Notes: generated from the letters alone by a model not told the origin. A DNA stretch of 52,578 bases from an uncultured Christensenella sp. (GCA_910586065.1 CAJUGI010000008.1:1-52578), one strand, 5' to 3'; counted from the stretch's first letter, positions 22,168 to 31,019 are shown. A program made the numbers and translations.

Positions 22168-23739
22168 ATGACACCGAAGAAGATTATAGAAGCGGATATA
22201 GCCCAACTTGTACCGGACGACGTGAATTTTAACAAGGGTACGCAGTTCGGCCAAAGTTTGATAGAAAAGAGCCTGCGCCAATTCGGGGCGGGCCGTTCTA
22301 TTCTTTTGGATAAGAACAACCGTATTATAGCCGGAAACAAGACCGTAGAAAACGCCGGGCAAATTGGCTTAGAAAAGGTTTTGATAGTCGAAACCACCGG
22401 CGAAGAAATAGTAGCGGTAAAGCGTACCGACATAGATTTAGACACGCGGGAAGGGCGCGAACTTGCCTTAGCCGACAATGCGACCGGGGCCGCTAACTTG
22501 GCTTGGGACGAAGCGGCACTTACCCAAGCGTCGGATAAGTGGGATATAGCCCCCGACGATTGGGGCGTAGAATTGGAAGGCTACGGCGGAGAAGGCGGCC
22601 AAGGGGAAGAAGATACCGAAGAACAGCTTAGAAGACTTAAAGACGACTTCGTAATGCCGCCTTTTTCCGTGCTTAATACCCGTACGGCCGAATGGCAGGA
22701 ACGCCGCCGCGCTTGGTTGGAAATAGGCATAAAGAGCGAGGAAGGCAGGGACGAAGATTTGACATTTGCCAAATCAGCACAACCGCCTGCCTTTTACGAT
22801 ACCAAAAACGCACTTCGGGAAACCTTGGGGCGGGAACCGTCTACCGATGAAGTGTTAGCGGAAATGGAGAAGCAGGGAATACAAGCTATGGCGACTACTT
22901 CAATATTCGACCCCGTTCTAACCGAACTTTCCTACCGTTGGTTCAATATTGAGGGCGGCCGCATTTTAGACCCCTTCGCCGGTGGAAGTGTTCGCGGTAT
23001 CGTAGCGGCAAAATTGAATATGCCGTACGTTGGTAACGACCTTCGGGAGAAACAGGTAGTAGCCAATATCGAGAACGCGAAGGAAGTATTAGGTAACATG
23101 CCGGCCGACATTGCGCCGCGTTGGACGGTTGGCGATAGTACGCAGCTTGAAGACGTGTTACAAAAGAACGGCGTTACCGGCGATTTCGATATGGTATTTT
23201 CTTGCCCGCCGTACGCAGATTTGGAAGTATATAGCAATGACCCCCGCGATATTTCCAATATGGATTACCCGCAGTTCTTGGAAGCCTACAAAGCCGCGAT
23301 AAAGCAGGCTTGCGCCCGATTGAAGAACAACCGCTTTGCCGTCTTCGTAGTTGGGGATATTCGGGACAAAAAGGGCATTTACCGGAACTTTATCGGCCAC
23401 ACTATCGAAGCCTTTACGGAGTGCGGCCTAAGCTACTATAACCACTTGATTTTAGTAAACCAAGTAACAAGCCTTGCTATCCGGGTTCGCAAGCAGATGA
23501 ACGCGGGCCGCAAGATTGGCAAGCTACACCAAAACGTATTAGTCTTTTGCAAAGGTTCAGTAGAAGAAACGGTAGACCAATTCGAAGAAGTGCAGGTAAC
23601 GAAGGCCGTAGAACAGTTCAATAAGACCCGCGCGAATAGCGGCCTTCACGACGACGTATTGGTATTCTACAAAGGCGACCCAAAGGCGATTAAAGAAGAA
23701 TTTGGAGAACTGCACGCGGGGGACGATTTACCGCAATAA
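22168..23739 (+). CDS. ParB-like domain fused to an amino-type DNA methyltransferase
   Basis: Residues 1-150 form a ParB/Srx-like domain (SLIEKSLRQFGAGRSILLDK, IIAGNKTVENA, ALADNATGAANLAWDE). Residues about 210-470 form a class I methyltransferase with DPFAGGSVRG (SAM site) and the catalytic SCPPYADL in the (D/N/S)PPY position, so it likely makes N6-methyladenine or N4-methylcytosine. ParB-methylase fusions next to terminase genes are common in phages. The spacing to the terminase small subunit is 7 bp, which links it to packaging or DNA protection. Confidence 0.85.
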   Translation: MTPKKIIEADIAQLVPDDVNFNKGTQFGQSLIEKSLRQFGAGRSILLDKNNRIIAGNKTVENAGQIGLEKVLIVETTGEEIVAVKRTDIDLDTREGRELALADNATGAANLAWDEAALTQASDKWDIAPDDWGVELEGYGGEGGQGEEDTEEQLRRLKDDFVMPPFSVLNTRTAEWQERRRAWLEIGIKSEEGRDEDLTFAKSAQPPAFYDTKNALRETLGREPSTDEVLAEMEKQGIQAMATTSIFDPVLTELSYRWFNIEGGRILDPFAGGSVRGIVAAKLNMPYVGNDLREKQVVANIENAKEVLGNMPADIAPRWTVGDSTQLEDVLQKNGVTGDFDMVFSCPPYADLEVYSNDPRDISNMDYPQFLEAYKAAIKQACARLKNNRFAVFVVGDIRDKKGIYRNFIGHTIEAFTECGLSYYNHLILVNQVTSLAIRVRKQMNAGRKIGKLHQNVLVFCKGSVEETVDQFEEVQVTKAVEQFNKTRANSGLHDDVLVFYKGDPKAIKEEFGELHAGDDLPQ

Positions 23740-23746
23740 GTAAGTA

Positions 23747-24265
23747 ATGGGAAGACCGACGAAATACAATAAGAAGATAGCCGAAAAGATATGTTCGCTT
23801 ATCGCTACCGACACCTATACGGTGGCGGAAGTATGCCGTATGGTTAAAATTTCCGATTCTACTTATTACGATTGGATTACCCGGTTTCCGGAGTTTTCGG
23901 AGAATATAAAAAAGGCCGAAGCGGAACGTATGGCCTTCTTCGTAGCCGAAGCGAAAAAAAGCCTTCTACGAAAGATACAAGGGTACACGGTGCAGGAAAA
24001 ACACATCACTACGGTAGGTTCCGGCAAGTACGACATAAACGGCAAGGAGATACCGCGAATAAAGGAACAAAAGATAGTCGATAAACACTACCAGCCGGAC
24101 ACGGCAGCGATAATCTTTACACTAACCAACGGAGAGCCGGAGAATTGGAAGAACAGGCAGAACAACGAGGTAACAGGCAAGGACGGTAAGGACTTATTCG
24201 GGCAGCTTACCGACGAAGAATTAGACGCACGTATAGCCGAATTGGAAAAGAAATTAGATAAATGA
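23747..24265 (+). CDS. terS: Terminase small subunit
   Basis: This 172-residue protein starts MGRPTKYNKKIAEKICSLIA and has a helix-turn-helix (TVAEVCRMVKISDSTYYDWI), a central coiled region and a C-terminal acidic helix (LTDEELDARIAELEKKLDK). This is the standard small terminase that recognises phage DNA for packaging. It overlaps the large subunit by 4 bp. Confidence 0.9.
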   Translation: MGRPTKYNKKIAEKICSLIATDTYTVAEVCRMVKISDSTYYDWITRFPEFSENIKKAEAERMAFFVAEAKKSLLRKIQGYTVQEKHITTVGSGKYDINGKEIPRIKEQKIVDKHYQPDTAAIIFTLTNGEPENWKNRQNNEVTGKDGKDLFGQLTDEELDARIAELEKKLDK

Positions 24266-25725
24266 CGCGCCAAGAGAAAATAGAGTATATAGCCGCATTG
24301 CGGGAAAGGTTGATACGCGAAGCACGTACCGACCTTTTGCCGTTTACCCGTGCTACTATGCCTACTTTCGACCCTGCTGAATTTCATGTACGATATTACC
24401 ACGTTCTAACCTTATTCGCGGAAGGGAAGATTAAAAAGCTAATGGTATTCATGCCGCCCCAGCACGGCAAAAGCGAAGGTTCTACGCGCCGCCTTCCGGC
24501 TTATATACTTGGCCGGAACCCGGACAATAAAATAGCCGTCGTAAGCTATTCGGCACCGAAAGCCCGTAAGTTCAACCGCGAAATACAGCGCATTATAGAC
24601 ACGCCGGAATATGCCGAGATATTCCCGGAAACGCGCCTTAATTCATCGAACATTACGACCGTTGCCGGTGCATGGCTTCGCAATGCCGACGAGTGCGAAA
24701 TAGTAGGACACCGGGGCGGTTTTAAGACCGTCGGCGTAGGTGGCCCGCTTACGGGCGAACCGGTAGATACCCTGATAATGGACGACATTTATAAGGACGC
24801 TAAAACGGCGTGGTCGGCAGTTGTTCGGGAAGCTATCGAAGATTGGTACGATACGGTTGCCGAAACCCGATTACACAACAATAGCCAGCAGCTTATAGTA
24901 TTTACCCGCTGGCACGAAAAGGACTTAGCCGGCCGCCTATTGGAGCAGCAAGGAATATACGACCCGGTAAACAATCCGAACGGGTGGGTAGTAGTAACCT
25001 ACCAAGCGATTAAGAAGGGCGCACCTACCGAATACGACCCGCGCGAAGAAGGTACGGCACTATGGCCCGAACGCCACAACTTAGAAAAGTTGGAAGCCAT
25101 ACGCACCCGTAACCCGCACGTATTTGAATCCCTTTACCAGCAAGACCCGAAACCTTTGCAGGGCCTTATGTACGAAAACCCATTTAAGGAATACGACATA
25201 CTGCCGGCCACCAAGCTACGGAAGGTTAAGAACTATACCGATACGGCGGATGAAGGCGCGGATTTCCTTTGCTCGATAACCTACCTTGAAACCGAGATAG
25301 GAAATTTTGTTTTGGACGTGCTTTATACGGCTAAGCCTATGGAGTACACCGAACCCAAAACGGCCGAAATGCTAACCAAACACGCGGTAGAATTGGCCGT
25401 AGTAGAGAGTAACAACGGCGGCAGGGGCTTCGCGCGTAATGTAGAGAAGCAAGCCCGGTTAATGGGTAACAACAAAACCCGTATTAAGTGGTTCCACCAA
25501 AGCCAAAACAAGGCCGTACGCATATTCACGCATAGCGCGGAAGTACAAAACCTTACCTATTTCCCGCGCGGGTGGGCGCAAATGTGGCCCGACTTCTACC
25601 AAGCCCTTACGCACTATATGAAGGTCGGCAAAAACGCCCACGACGACGCGCCGGACGCATTGACCGGAACCGTAGAGCAACGGCCCATTATAGGCAAGAA
25701 AAGCGCGGCCGGATATTTCGCATAA
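24262..25725 (+). CDS. terL: Terminase large subunit
   Basis: This 487-residue packaging motor has an ATPase domain with the Walker A-like PPQHGKSE (residues 65-72), Walker B LIMDDIY (Asp174, Asp175) and coupling motif VFTRWHEKDLAG. A C-terminal RNase H-like nuclease follows, with DTADEGAD, VESNNGGRGF and DDAPDA acidic residues. It cuts and pumps phage DNA into the prohead through the portal encoded next. Confidence 0.95.
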   Translation: MTRQEKIEYIAALRERLIREARTDLLPFTRATMPTFDPAEFHVRYYHVLTLFAEGKIKKLMVFMPPQHGKSEGSTRRLPAYILGRNPDNKIAVVSYSAPKARKFNREIQRIIDTPEYAEIFPETRLNSSNITTVAGAWLRNADECEIVGHRGGFKTVGVGGPLTGEPVDTLIMDDIYKDAKTAWSAVVREAIEDWYDTVAETRLHNNSQQLIVFTRWHEKDLAGRLLEQQGIYDPVNNPNGWVVVTYQAIKKGAPTEYDPREEGTALWPERHNLEKLEAIRTRNPHVFESLYQQDPKPLQGLMYENPFKEYDILPATKLRKVKNYTDTADEGADFLCSITYLETEIGNFVLDVLYTAKPMEYTEPKTAEMLTKHAVELAVVESNNGGRGFARNVEKQARLMGNNKTRIKWFHQSQNKAVRIFTHSAEVQNLTYFPRGWAQMWPDFYQALTHYMKVGKNAHDDAPDALTGTVEQRPIIGKKSAAGYFA

Positions 25726-25750
25726 TGTTTAACTATCAAATAACAATAAA

Positions 25751-27241
25751 ATGAACAGCAAGCAGATTAACGAACTTTTGGCGAGCGAGAACCATAGTAC
25801 CGTTATTGCCGAATTGAAGAACGGACGTAATGCGACCGAGCCGAACGCGGCCGAATATATCGCCCAGCTTGACCCCCAAGGCCACGACGTAAACGACCCG
25901 GTAAAGCGTAGGGATAAGAAGGTAAAAGTAGACCTTTCCGACTTCGATATAAACGACGAAGAAAAGAAGAACATAAAGACCGTTACCAATGGCGACGGGG
26001 AAACCGAAAACTTCCGTATCGAGCCGGTAGCCCGCGTAGCTTTGGCGATTCAGAAACTTATAGTAAAGCGGGCCGTAGCCTTCACGTTCGGAAACCCCGT
26101 AACCCTTAACGCGGAACCGGAAGAAGGCACCAAGGAAGCCGACGTTTTGAAGGCTGTAAAGCGCGTTTTGTTCGACACCAAAAGCCGAACCCTTAACCGC
26201 AAGGTAGCGCGGGCCATTTACAGCAGCACGGAATCGGCCGAACTTTGGTACCCGGTGGAGAAACCGACGAAAAACTACGGCTTCGATTCAACGCACAAAC
26301 TTCGGGTAGCCATTTTTAGCCCGTTGTTCGGCGATAGGCTTTACCCCTACTTCGATGAAACGGGCGATATGGTGGCTTTCTCCCGCGAATACGTCGTAAA
26401 GGATAGCGCGGGGGTAAAACATACCTATTTCGAAACCTATACCGATACCGAAATACGGAAATGGACGCTTGCCAGCAACCAATGGCAGTTATTGGACGGC
26501 TACCCCAAGAAGAACCAAATAGGCAAAATTCCGGTTATCTATGGCCGCCAGCCCGCCGTAGAATGGGAAGACGTGCAGAACCTTATAGACCGCTTGGAAA
26601 AGTTGCTTTCCAACTTCGCCGATACCAACGACTACCACGCAAGCCCGAAAATCTTTACTACGGGTACTATTTTGGGGTGGGCCAAGAAGGGCGAAAGCGG
26701 GGCCGTTATCGAGGGCGAAGAAGGAGCGACCGCGCAATACCTTTCATGGGCGCAGGCCCCCGAAAGCGTCAAATTAGAGATTGAAACCCTTTTGCGTATG
26801 ATTTATACCATAACGCAAACGCCGGATATTGCTTTTGATTCGGTAAAGGGTATCGGGGCCGTTTCGGGTGTCGCCTTGAAACTTTTGTTTATGGACGCGC
26901 ACCTAAAAGTACAGGACAAATGCGAAATTTTCGACGATTATTTGCAGCGTCGATTAAGCGTAATACAGACGTTTTTATCGCAGATGAACGCCAAGGATAA
27001 GGCTTTTGTAGACGCTTGCGGTAGCCTTATTATCGAACCCGAAATAGTACCGTTTATGATTGAGGACGAAGCGGCGAACGTAAATCTTCTTCTTTCGGCC
27101 ACCGGTCAGAAAGCTATTTGTTCGCGGAAGACGGCCGTACAACAGTTGGGCTGGGTAAACGACATCGACGCAGAAATAGAACAGATAGAAACCGAAGAAA
27201 GCGCGGCTTCCTATTCGTCTATTTACGAACCCACCGTATAG
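25751..27241 (+). CDS. Portal protein (SPP1 gp6-like)
   Basis: This 496-residue protein follows terL and resembles SPP1-type portals. It has an N-terminal wing, VKRAVAFTFGNPVTLNAEPE, a stem region around LEKLLSNFADTNDYHASPKI, and the crown-side sequence TPDIAFDSVKGIGAVSGVAL typical of Bacteroides phage portals. The portal ring is the DNA entry pore and joins head to tail. The acidic C-terminus is probably disordered. Confidence 0.9.
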   Translation: MNSKQINELLASENHSTVIAELKNGRNATEPNAAEYIAQLDPQGHDVNDPVKRRDKKVKVDLSDFDINDEEKKNIKTVTNGDGETENFRIEPVARVALAIQKLIVKRAVAFTFGNPVTLNAEPEEGTKEADVLKAVKRVLFDTKSRTLNRKVARAIYSSTESAELWYPVEKPTKNYGFDSTHKLRVAIFSPLFGDRLYPYFDETGDMVAFSREYVVKDSAGVKHTYFETYTDTEIRKWTLASNQWQLLDGYPKKNQIGKIPVIYGRQPAVEWEDVQNLIDRLEKLLSNFADTNDYHASPKIFTTGTILGWAKKGESGAVIEGEEGATAQYLSWAQAPESVKLEIETLLRMIYTITQTPDIAFDSVKGIGAVSGVALKLLFMDAHLKVQDKCEIFDDYLQRRLSVIQTFLSQMNAKDKAFVDACGSLIIEPEIVPFMIEDEAANVNLLLSATGQKAICSRKTAVQQLGWVNDIDAEIEQIETEESAASYSSIYEPTV

Positions 27242-27244
27242 CTA

Positions 27245-27280
27245 CTAACTAAGTATCTAACTAAGTTACTAACTAAGATA
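27245..27280 (+). repeat. Three tandem 12-bp repeats upstream of the next gene
   Basis: CTAACTAAG occurs at 27245, 27257 and 27269, exactly 12 bp apart, with units CTAACTAAGTAT, CTAACTAAGTTA and CTAACTAAGATA. The array fills the whole gap between portal and the next gene and runs into its ATG (27280). It puts stop codons in several frames and may tune translation. Confidence 0.7.
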
Positions 27281-27735
27281 TGGGTAACATAGTAGCGAAA
27301 TTCGACATAGATAAGCTATTTGCAGGCGTTTACGAAGCGGTAGACATTATTACGGCCACCGTTGTAGACGCTATGCAAATGGCTTGTTTAGAGGTTACGC
27401 GGAACGCTAAACTATTGAACACCTACAAAGACCGGACGCACCTATTACGTTCTTCGATTGGTTTTGTTATCTATAATCACGGGAAAAAGGTAGCGGAAAG
27501 TTTCGGTTCTACCGGTGGGGAGAAAGGAAGCGAAGGCGTAGAAAAAGGTAAGCGTATGGCGGAAGAAGCGGCAGCACAATACCCGAACGACATAGTAGCG
27601 GTTATCGTTGCCGCCGCCGATTATGCTCTATACGTTGAAAGCAAGGGGTACGACGTGATTAGCGGCCCTTGCAGCGAGTTAAACGCAATTTTAAGTAAGT
27701 ATATCCAAATTGCAATAGAAGAACTTAGGGCGTAA
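27280..27735 (+). CDS. HK97 gp10-like head/tail joining protein (tentative)
   Basis: This 151-residue protein has the length and pattern of HK97-gp10-like minor structural proteins: an N-terminal helix with TRNAKLLNTYKDRTHLLRSS (the family's GxLRxSI-like region is RTHLLRSSIG), and a C-terminal AAADYALYVESKGYDVISGP. Such proteins usually help close the tail. The location between portal and minor head protein is unusual, so the assignment is moderate. Confidence 0.65.
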   Translation: MGNIVAKFDIDKLFAGVYEAVDIITATVVDAMQMACLEVTRNAKLLNTYKDRTHLLRSSIGFVIYNHGKKVAESFGSTGGEKGSEGVEKGKRMAEEAAAQYPNDIVAVIVAAADYALYVESKGYDVISGPCSELNAILSKYIQIAIEELRA

Positions 27736-29432
27736 TGGATAAAAGGCAAGAAGTTATAAAATATATAGCAAGCGTAGAAAAGCAACTTTACGCATTGTTT
27801 GGCAATACCTACCACGCGGCCCTAAAACTTACCGAGGTTAGGAAAGCAATAGAATCGGGGGCTTCTTTTACCTGGAAAGGGAACCCGGCCGCCGAACGCA
27901 AGTTAGACCGGTACCTAAAAGACCTTAGCAGCAAAACAGCCCTTATTACCAAGAACGGAATTATAGGGAGTTGGGACAAAGGAGAAGCACGGGTAAAGGA
28001 ACAGGCGTTAGAAGTATTCGGGAAGACTTCGGCGCGGCGGAAAGAAACTACCGACATTTGCGAACAGGCAGTAAAGGCACACCGGGCCAAAGGAGCAACG
28101 GGGCACGCCTACGCTAATGCCAGCCGCGAGGGTATGAACCTATCTACCCGTGTTTGGAATTTGACGGCGAAGGCGAAACAAGAACTTGAAATTATCATAC
28201 AAAACGGCATACTTGAAGGGAAAAGCCCGGAAGAAGTAAGCCGTAGCCTTCGCGGGTACTTGAACAATCCCGACGCGCTTTATAGACGGGTTCGCAACAA
28301 GGAAACCGGGGAACTTGAATTAAGCCAAGCGGCGAAGCAGCACCACCCCGGCCAAGGTGTATATAGGTCGGCGTACAAGAACGCCCGCCGCCTTGCCGTT
28401 ACCGAAATGAACGCCGCCTACCGCCGTGCAGAGTGGGAAAGCTACCAAAACAACCCCCTTATTATCGGGTACGAAATTCGGCTAAGCAATAACCATACGG
28501 TAGTAATTAACGGTAAATTACGAACCTTATACGACATTTGCGACGTATTAGCCGGCCGGTACCCTAAAACTTTCCTTTGGACGGGTTGGCACCCGCATTG
28601 CCGTTGCGAAATGGTGCCTATCTTCATTTCGGAAAGCGATTTTAGGGAACGAATAAGGGCACGTAAGGCCGGAAAGTTGAAGGATTGGAAACCGAACCCC
28701 CAGCGCACCGTAACGCAGGTTCCGAAAGCCTTGACCGATTGGATAGCCAAAAACGAGGAACGCTCGAAAGGTTGGAAGACCTTACCGTACTTTGTTCGGG
28801 ATAACCGTAAAAGTATAGGCACGTTGCCGGTAAACACCTACACCGCCGAGGAACGGAAGTTTACGAGGGCGAGAAGCACGGCCGAAGCAATGGAACGGGC
28901 AACGCAATTGCTTAGTACGCTTTACCCGGATATTCAGAATACAGAACTTGCGGCCCTTCATCACTACACCCAGCAAGGCGGGAACTACCGGCAACTTAAT
29001 AAGCAGTTGGATAAAGGCACCCTTACCGACTTTAACAAGGCTTCGGCTTCCCTTATGGCTAAGGCGTTGGATGAATTGCCGAAGTATCGGGGAACCGTCT
29101 ACCGGGGCGCGATTATGAAGCGGAAGGATTACGAACGCCTTTACGCTGGCAGGGACGAAATAAAACACGCTATTTTCACTTCATCAACGAAGACCCCGGC
29201 CGTAGCTTGGCGATTTGCAAGCTACCGGGATTTGAAGAAGTCGGAAGTACGGATACTTTTTGAGATTCAGAGTAAAAACGGCCGCGACATATCCGATATT
29301 TCGGAATTTAACGGTAAATTTGCTACCGAAGACCAGCAGGAAGTATTATTTACTAACGGTACCAAGTTTAAGATAGTAAGCACCGATACGGATTTGTTCG
29401 GCACTATTTACGTTAAAATGCGGGAATTATGA
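27735..29432 (+). CDS. Minor head protein fused to an ADP-ribosyltransferase
   Basis: Residues about 100-320 are a Mu gpF / SPP1 gp7-type head morphogenesis domain ending in WTGWHPHCRCEMVPI, the family's His/Cys signature. Residues about 400-565 are an ADP-ribosyltransferase: Arg457 in VYRGA, the Ser-Thr-Ser-like motif IFTSSTKTP (482-485), and a C-terminal DQQEVLF with Gln534 and catalytic Glu536 (QxE). The QxE form is typical of toxins that modify Asn or other residues rather than Arg. Virion-borne ARTs can be injected to modify host proteins early, as T4 Alt does; that role is inferred here. Confidence 0.85.
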   Translation: MDKRQEVIKYIASVEKQLYALFGNTYHAALKLTEVRKAIESGASFTWKGNPAAERKLDRYLKDLSSKTALITKNGIIGSWDKGEARVKEQALEVFGKTSARRKETTDICEQAVKAHRAKGATGHAYANASREGMNLSTRVWNLTAKAKQELEIIIQNGILEGKSPEEVSRSLRGYLNNPDALYRRVRNKETGELELSQAAKQHHPGQGVYRSAYKNARRLAVTEMNAAYRRAEWESYQNNPLIIGYEIRLSNNHTVVINGKLRTLYDICDVLAGRYPKTFLWTGWHPHCRCEMVPIFISESDFRERIRARKAGKLKDWKPNPQRTVTQVPKALTDWIAKNEERSKGWKTLPYFVRDNRKSIGTLPVNTYTAEERKFTRARSTAEAMERATQLLSTLYPDIQNTELAALHHYTQQGGNYRQLNKQLDKGTLTDFNKASASLMAKALDELPKYRGTVYRGAIMKRKDYERLYAGRDEIKHAIFTSSTKTPAVAWRFASYRDLKKSEVRILFEIQSKNGRDISDISEFNGKFATEDQQEVLFTNGTKFKIVSTDTDLFGTIYVKMREL

Positions 29433-29620
29433 CAGACGAAGAGAAATTAAAAGCCCTTGACCCGAAGAACCCGTTTACACAGGCTATAAAGGATTGGGCG
29501 AATACCCCGGAAGCAGAGCGGCAAAAGTTTTACGAGCGGAACGCGGCCGCTATTGACCGTTGGCAGGCAGAAACCGACGCAATGGCGGAAGACGACGATA
29601 CAGACGAAAAGAAGGAGTAG
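29429..29620 (+). CDS. Small acidic protein at the end of the packaging operon
   Basis: This 63-residue protein overlaps the previous stop by four bases. It is highly charged and helical (MTDEEKLKALDPKNPFTQAI, FYERNAAAIDRWQAETDAMA). No family recognised. Its stop lies inside the terminator stem. Confidence 0.6.
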   Translation: MTDEEKLKALDPKNPFTQAIKDWANTPEAERQKFYERNAAAIDRWQAETDAMAEDDDTDEKKE

Positions 29621-29645
29621 CACCGCGCTACTCCTTCCTTATTTT
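29611..29645. terminator. Terminator of the packaging operon
   Basis: A perfect 11-bp stem, GAAGGAGTAGC (29611-29621) with GCTACTCCTTC (29627-29637), closes a 5-nt loop, followed by CTTATTTTT. It ends rightward transcription before the leftward cargo genes. Confidence 0.85.
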
Positions 29646-29737
29646 TCCCAAATTTCCATTTTACGGCGTTCTGTTTGGCGGACGGGTATTTAATACTACA
29701 CAAAGACGATGCACGAAAATAGGGGCGTTTCTCGGCA

Positions 29738-30262
29738 TTAAAAAGGCTCCTTTGTTTTAGATAGCAGTTTAAGCAAGCGTTCGTTATATTCCGAATCTTC
29801 CCCGAATACACCAATAGCCACTCTTAAAACCCGGATTTCGTTTTCCCTATCCTTTTGTCGTCGATATATAATTTTCAACCTATCGTATGCGTGGCGACCG
29901 TTGGAACGCATCGCTATATTTTCTTCGTAGACTTTTACCGCGTCTTCTATATTCCCTTCCTTTTCGTACCTAATGCCAAGCAAATTTAGCTTTGCGCTTC
30001 TTTGTATTGAATAATCCAGCCGTCTACCTTTTGCAATGTTATTAAGTGCTTGGTAATAAATATTTCTATCTATTGTAACGTATTTGTTCCCTAATTGTTT
30101 AGCTTTGAAAGCCAAACGAGAAAGGCCGACTTCTTCCCCAGCGTAAACGATGTTTTGAGCCGATAAAAAAGATACAGGTACTTTTATTTCGTCTTTGTGG
30201 GCTTCGATATTAGAAGGAGTAGCCTCGGTGTTGCCACAAAATAGCTTTTTTATCCATTTCAT
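29738..30262 (-). CDS. Leftward cargo protein with TPR-like helices
   Basis: This 174-residue protein is encoded against the surrounding late genes. It starts MKWIKKLFCGNTEATPSNIE. Residues about 85-170 look like tetratricopeptide-type helical pairs (KLNLLGIRYEKEGNIEDAVK, then VYEENIAMRSNGRHAYDRLK). It follows a lipoprotein gene by one base on the same strand. Genes like this inserted in reverse inside a structural block are typical prophage morons expressed in the lysogen. Function unknown. Confidence 0.7.
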   Translation of the reverse strand: MKWIKKLFCGNTEATPSNIEAHKDEIKVPVSFLSAQNIVYAGEEVGLSRLAFKAKQLGNKYVTIDRNIYYQALNNIAKGRRLDYSIQRSAKLNLLGIRYEKEGNIEDAVKVYEENIAMRSNGRHAYDRLKIIYRRQKDRENEIRVLRVAIGVFGEDSEYNERLLKLLSKTKEPF

Positions 30263-30263
30263 A

Positions 30264-30746
30264 CTATTGCTTTACGAAAATGTACGGTAACGATAAATCG
30301 GGGTCGTGAAGGTTCATTTTCGTATCGCTTTTTATCGAAAGCGCGAATTTCTTGTATAGCTTCTTGGTGGAAGTCCGGTATAGGCGTAGTTCATCGGCCG
30401 CGTTAGAGAGCCAATAAAAACACGATACGTCTTCGTACCCCTCGCTATGGTAAACCAATTCGCCGAAGGCAGAGAAAAGCAAGCGTTCGCCTTCGATAAA
30501 GTCGTTTTCGTAGATTTCTACGGGCTTATTGTTTTGGGTTCCGAATATGATTTTATCCGGGTCGGGTTGCAATTCGGCACCGGGATAGTCGCCAAGGTTG
30601 GAAAATTGCGTATCGGCCCAAGTCCCATTAAATACGGATAAGGCTTTTTCTTGTTGTTCTGTGTAACTTCTTCCGGGGTCTTCATCTTTGGAACAACCGG
30701 CAAAAGCCACTACACAGGCCAAAAGGCAAAAGTAAATTTTCTTCAT
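30264..30746 (-). CDS. Cargo lipoprotein (candidate surface or exclusion factor)
   Basis: From the ATG at 30746 the protein is 160 residues. It begins with a lipoprotein signal peptide, MKKIYFCLLACVVAFAGCSK, with lipobox Cys18 followed by SKDED, a context common for exported Bacteroidetes lipoproteins. The mature part looks beta-rich (FNGTWADTQFSNLG, PVEIYENDFIEGE, ELRLYRTSTKKLYKKF), similar to small lipocalin-like domains. An in-frame ATG 117 bases upstream lies in the RNA leader and is less likely. It is a moron with its own promoter; prophage lipoproteins often block superinfection, which is inferred here. Confidence 0.75.
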   Translation of the reverse strand: MKKIYFCLLACVVAFAGCSKDEDPGRSYTEQQEKALSVFNGTWADTQFSNLGDYPGAELQPDPDKIIFGTQNNKPVEIYENDFIEGERLLFSAFGELVYHSEGYEDVSCFYWLSNAADELRLYRTSTKKLYKKFALSIKSDTKMNLHDPDLSLPYIFVKQ

Positions 30747-30797
30747 ATCGAAAACTATTATTACCCCAAGGCCCGAACAGGCATTACACAAATAAAA

Positions 30798-30874
30798 AAG
30801 CGTGGGCCTTTCTTGGTTTACAAGTTTGAGGCATCGCCAAACGCCCACCGTAAAATAAACCATAACCCACGCTT
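30798..30874 (-). ncRNA. Structured RNA leader of the lipoprotein gene
   Basis: On the minus strand, 30874-30866 pairs with 30806-30798 (AAGCGTGGG with CCCACGCTT, 9 bp). Inside, 30861-30856 pairs with 30820-30815 (GGTTTA with TAAACC), and inside that 30842-30838 pairs with 30828-30824 (GTTTG with CAAAC). A run of six T follows at 30798-30793. Three nested helices with a conserved-looking TGGCGATGCCT loop suggest a conserved Bacteroidales RNA or a riboswitch-like attenuator. It lies between the promoter at about 31015 and the lipoprotein start at 30746. I do not recognise the class. Confidence 0.6.
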
Positions 30875-31011
30875 AGCGATATATCGAACAATGATATACA
30901 GCAAGCAGGCGTTAATAGGTCTATCTATTACGGTTTGTTAATTGGCGATTTTCAAACTTAGATACCTATACGCTTTTACAAGCGTCCCCGGATTTCTCCC
31001 CGGAAACATTG

Positions 31012-31019
31012 CAAATATA
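31012..31019 (-). promoter_or_regulatory. Promoter -7 box for the cargo pair
   Basis: CAAATATA on the plus strand reads TATATTTG on the minus strand, an exact TAnnTTTG box. The -33 region has T-rich sequence (TGTTGTTTAG) but no clean TTTG at the ideal distance. It would give a 5' leader of about 260 nt containing the structured RNA. Confidence 0.6.

Noticed and set aside
27245..27280. CRISPR-like repeat array
   Set aside because: The units are 12 bp with no spacers and no cas genes; no CRISPR array was seen anywhere in the window.
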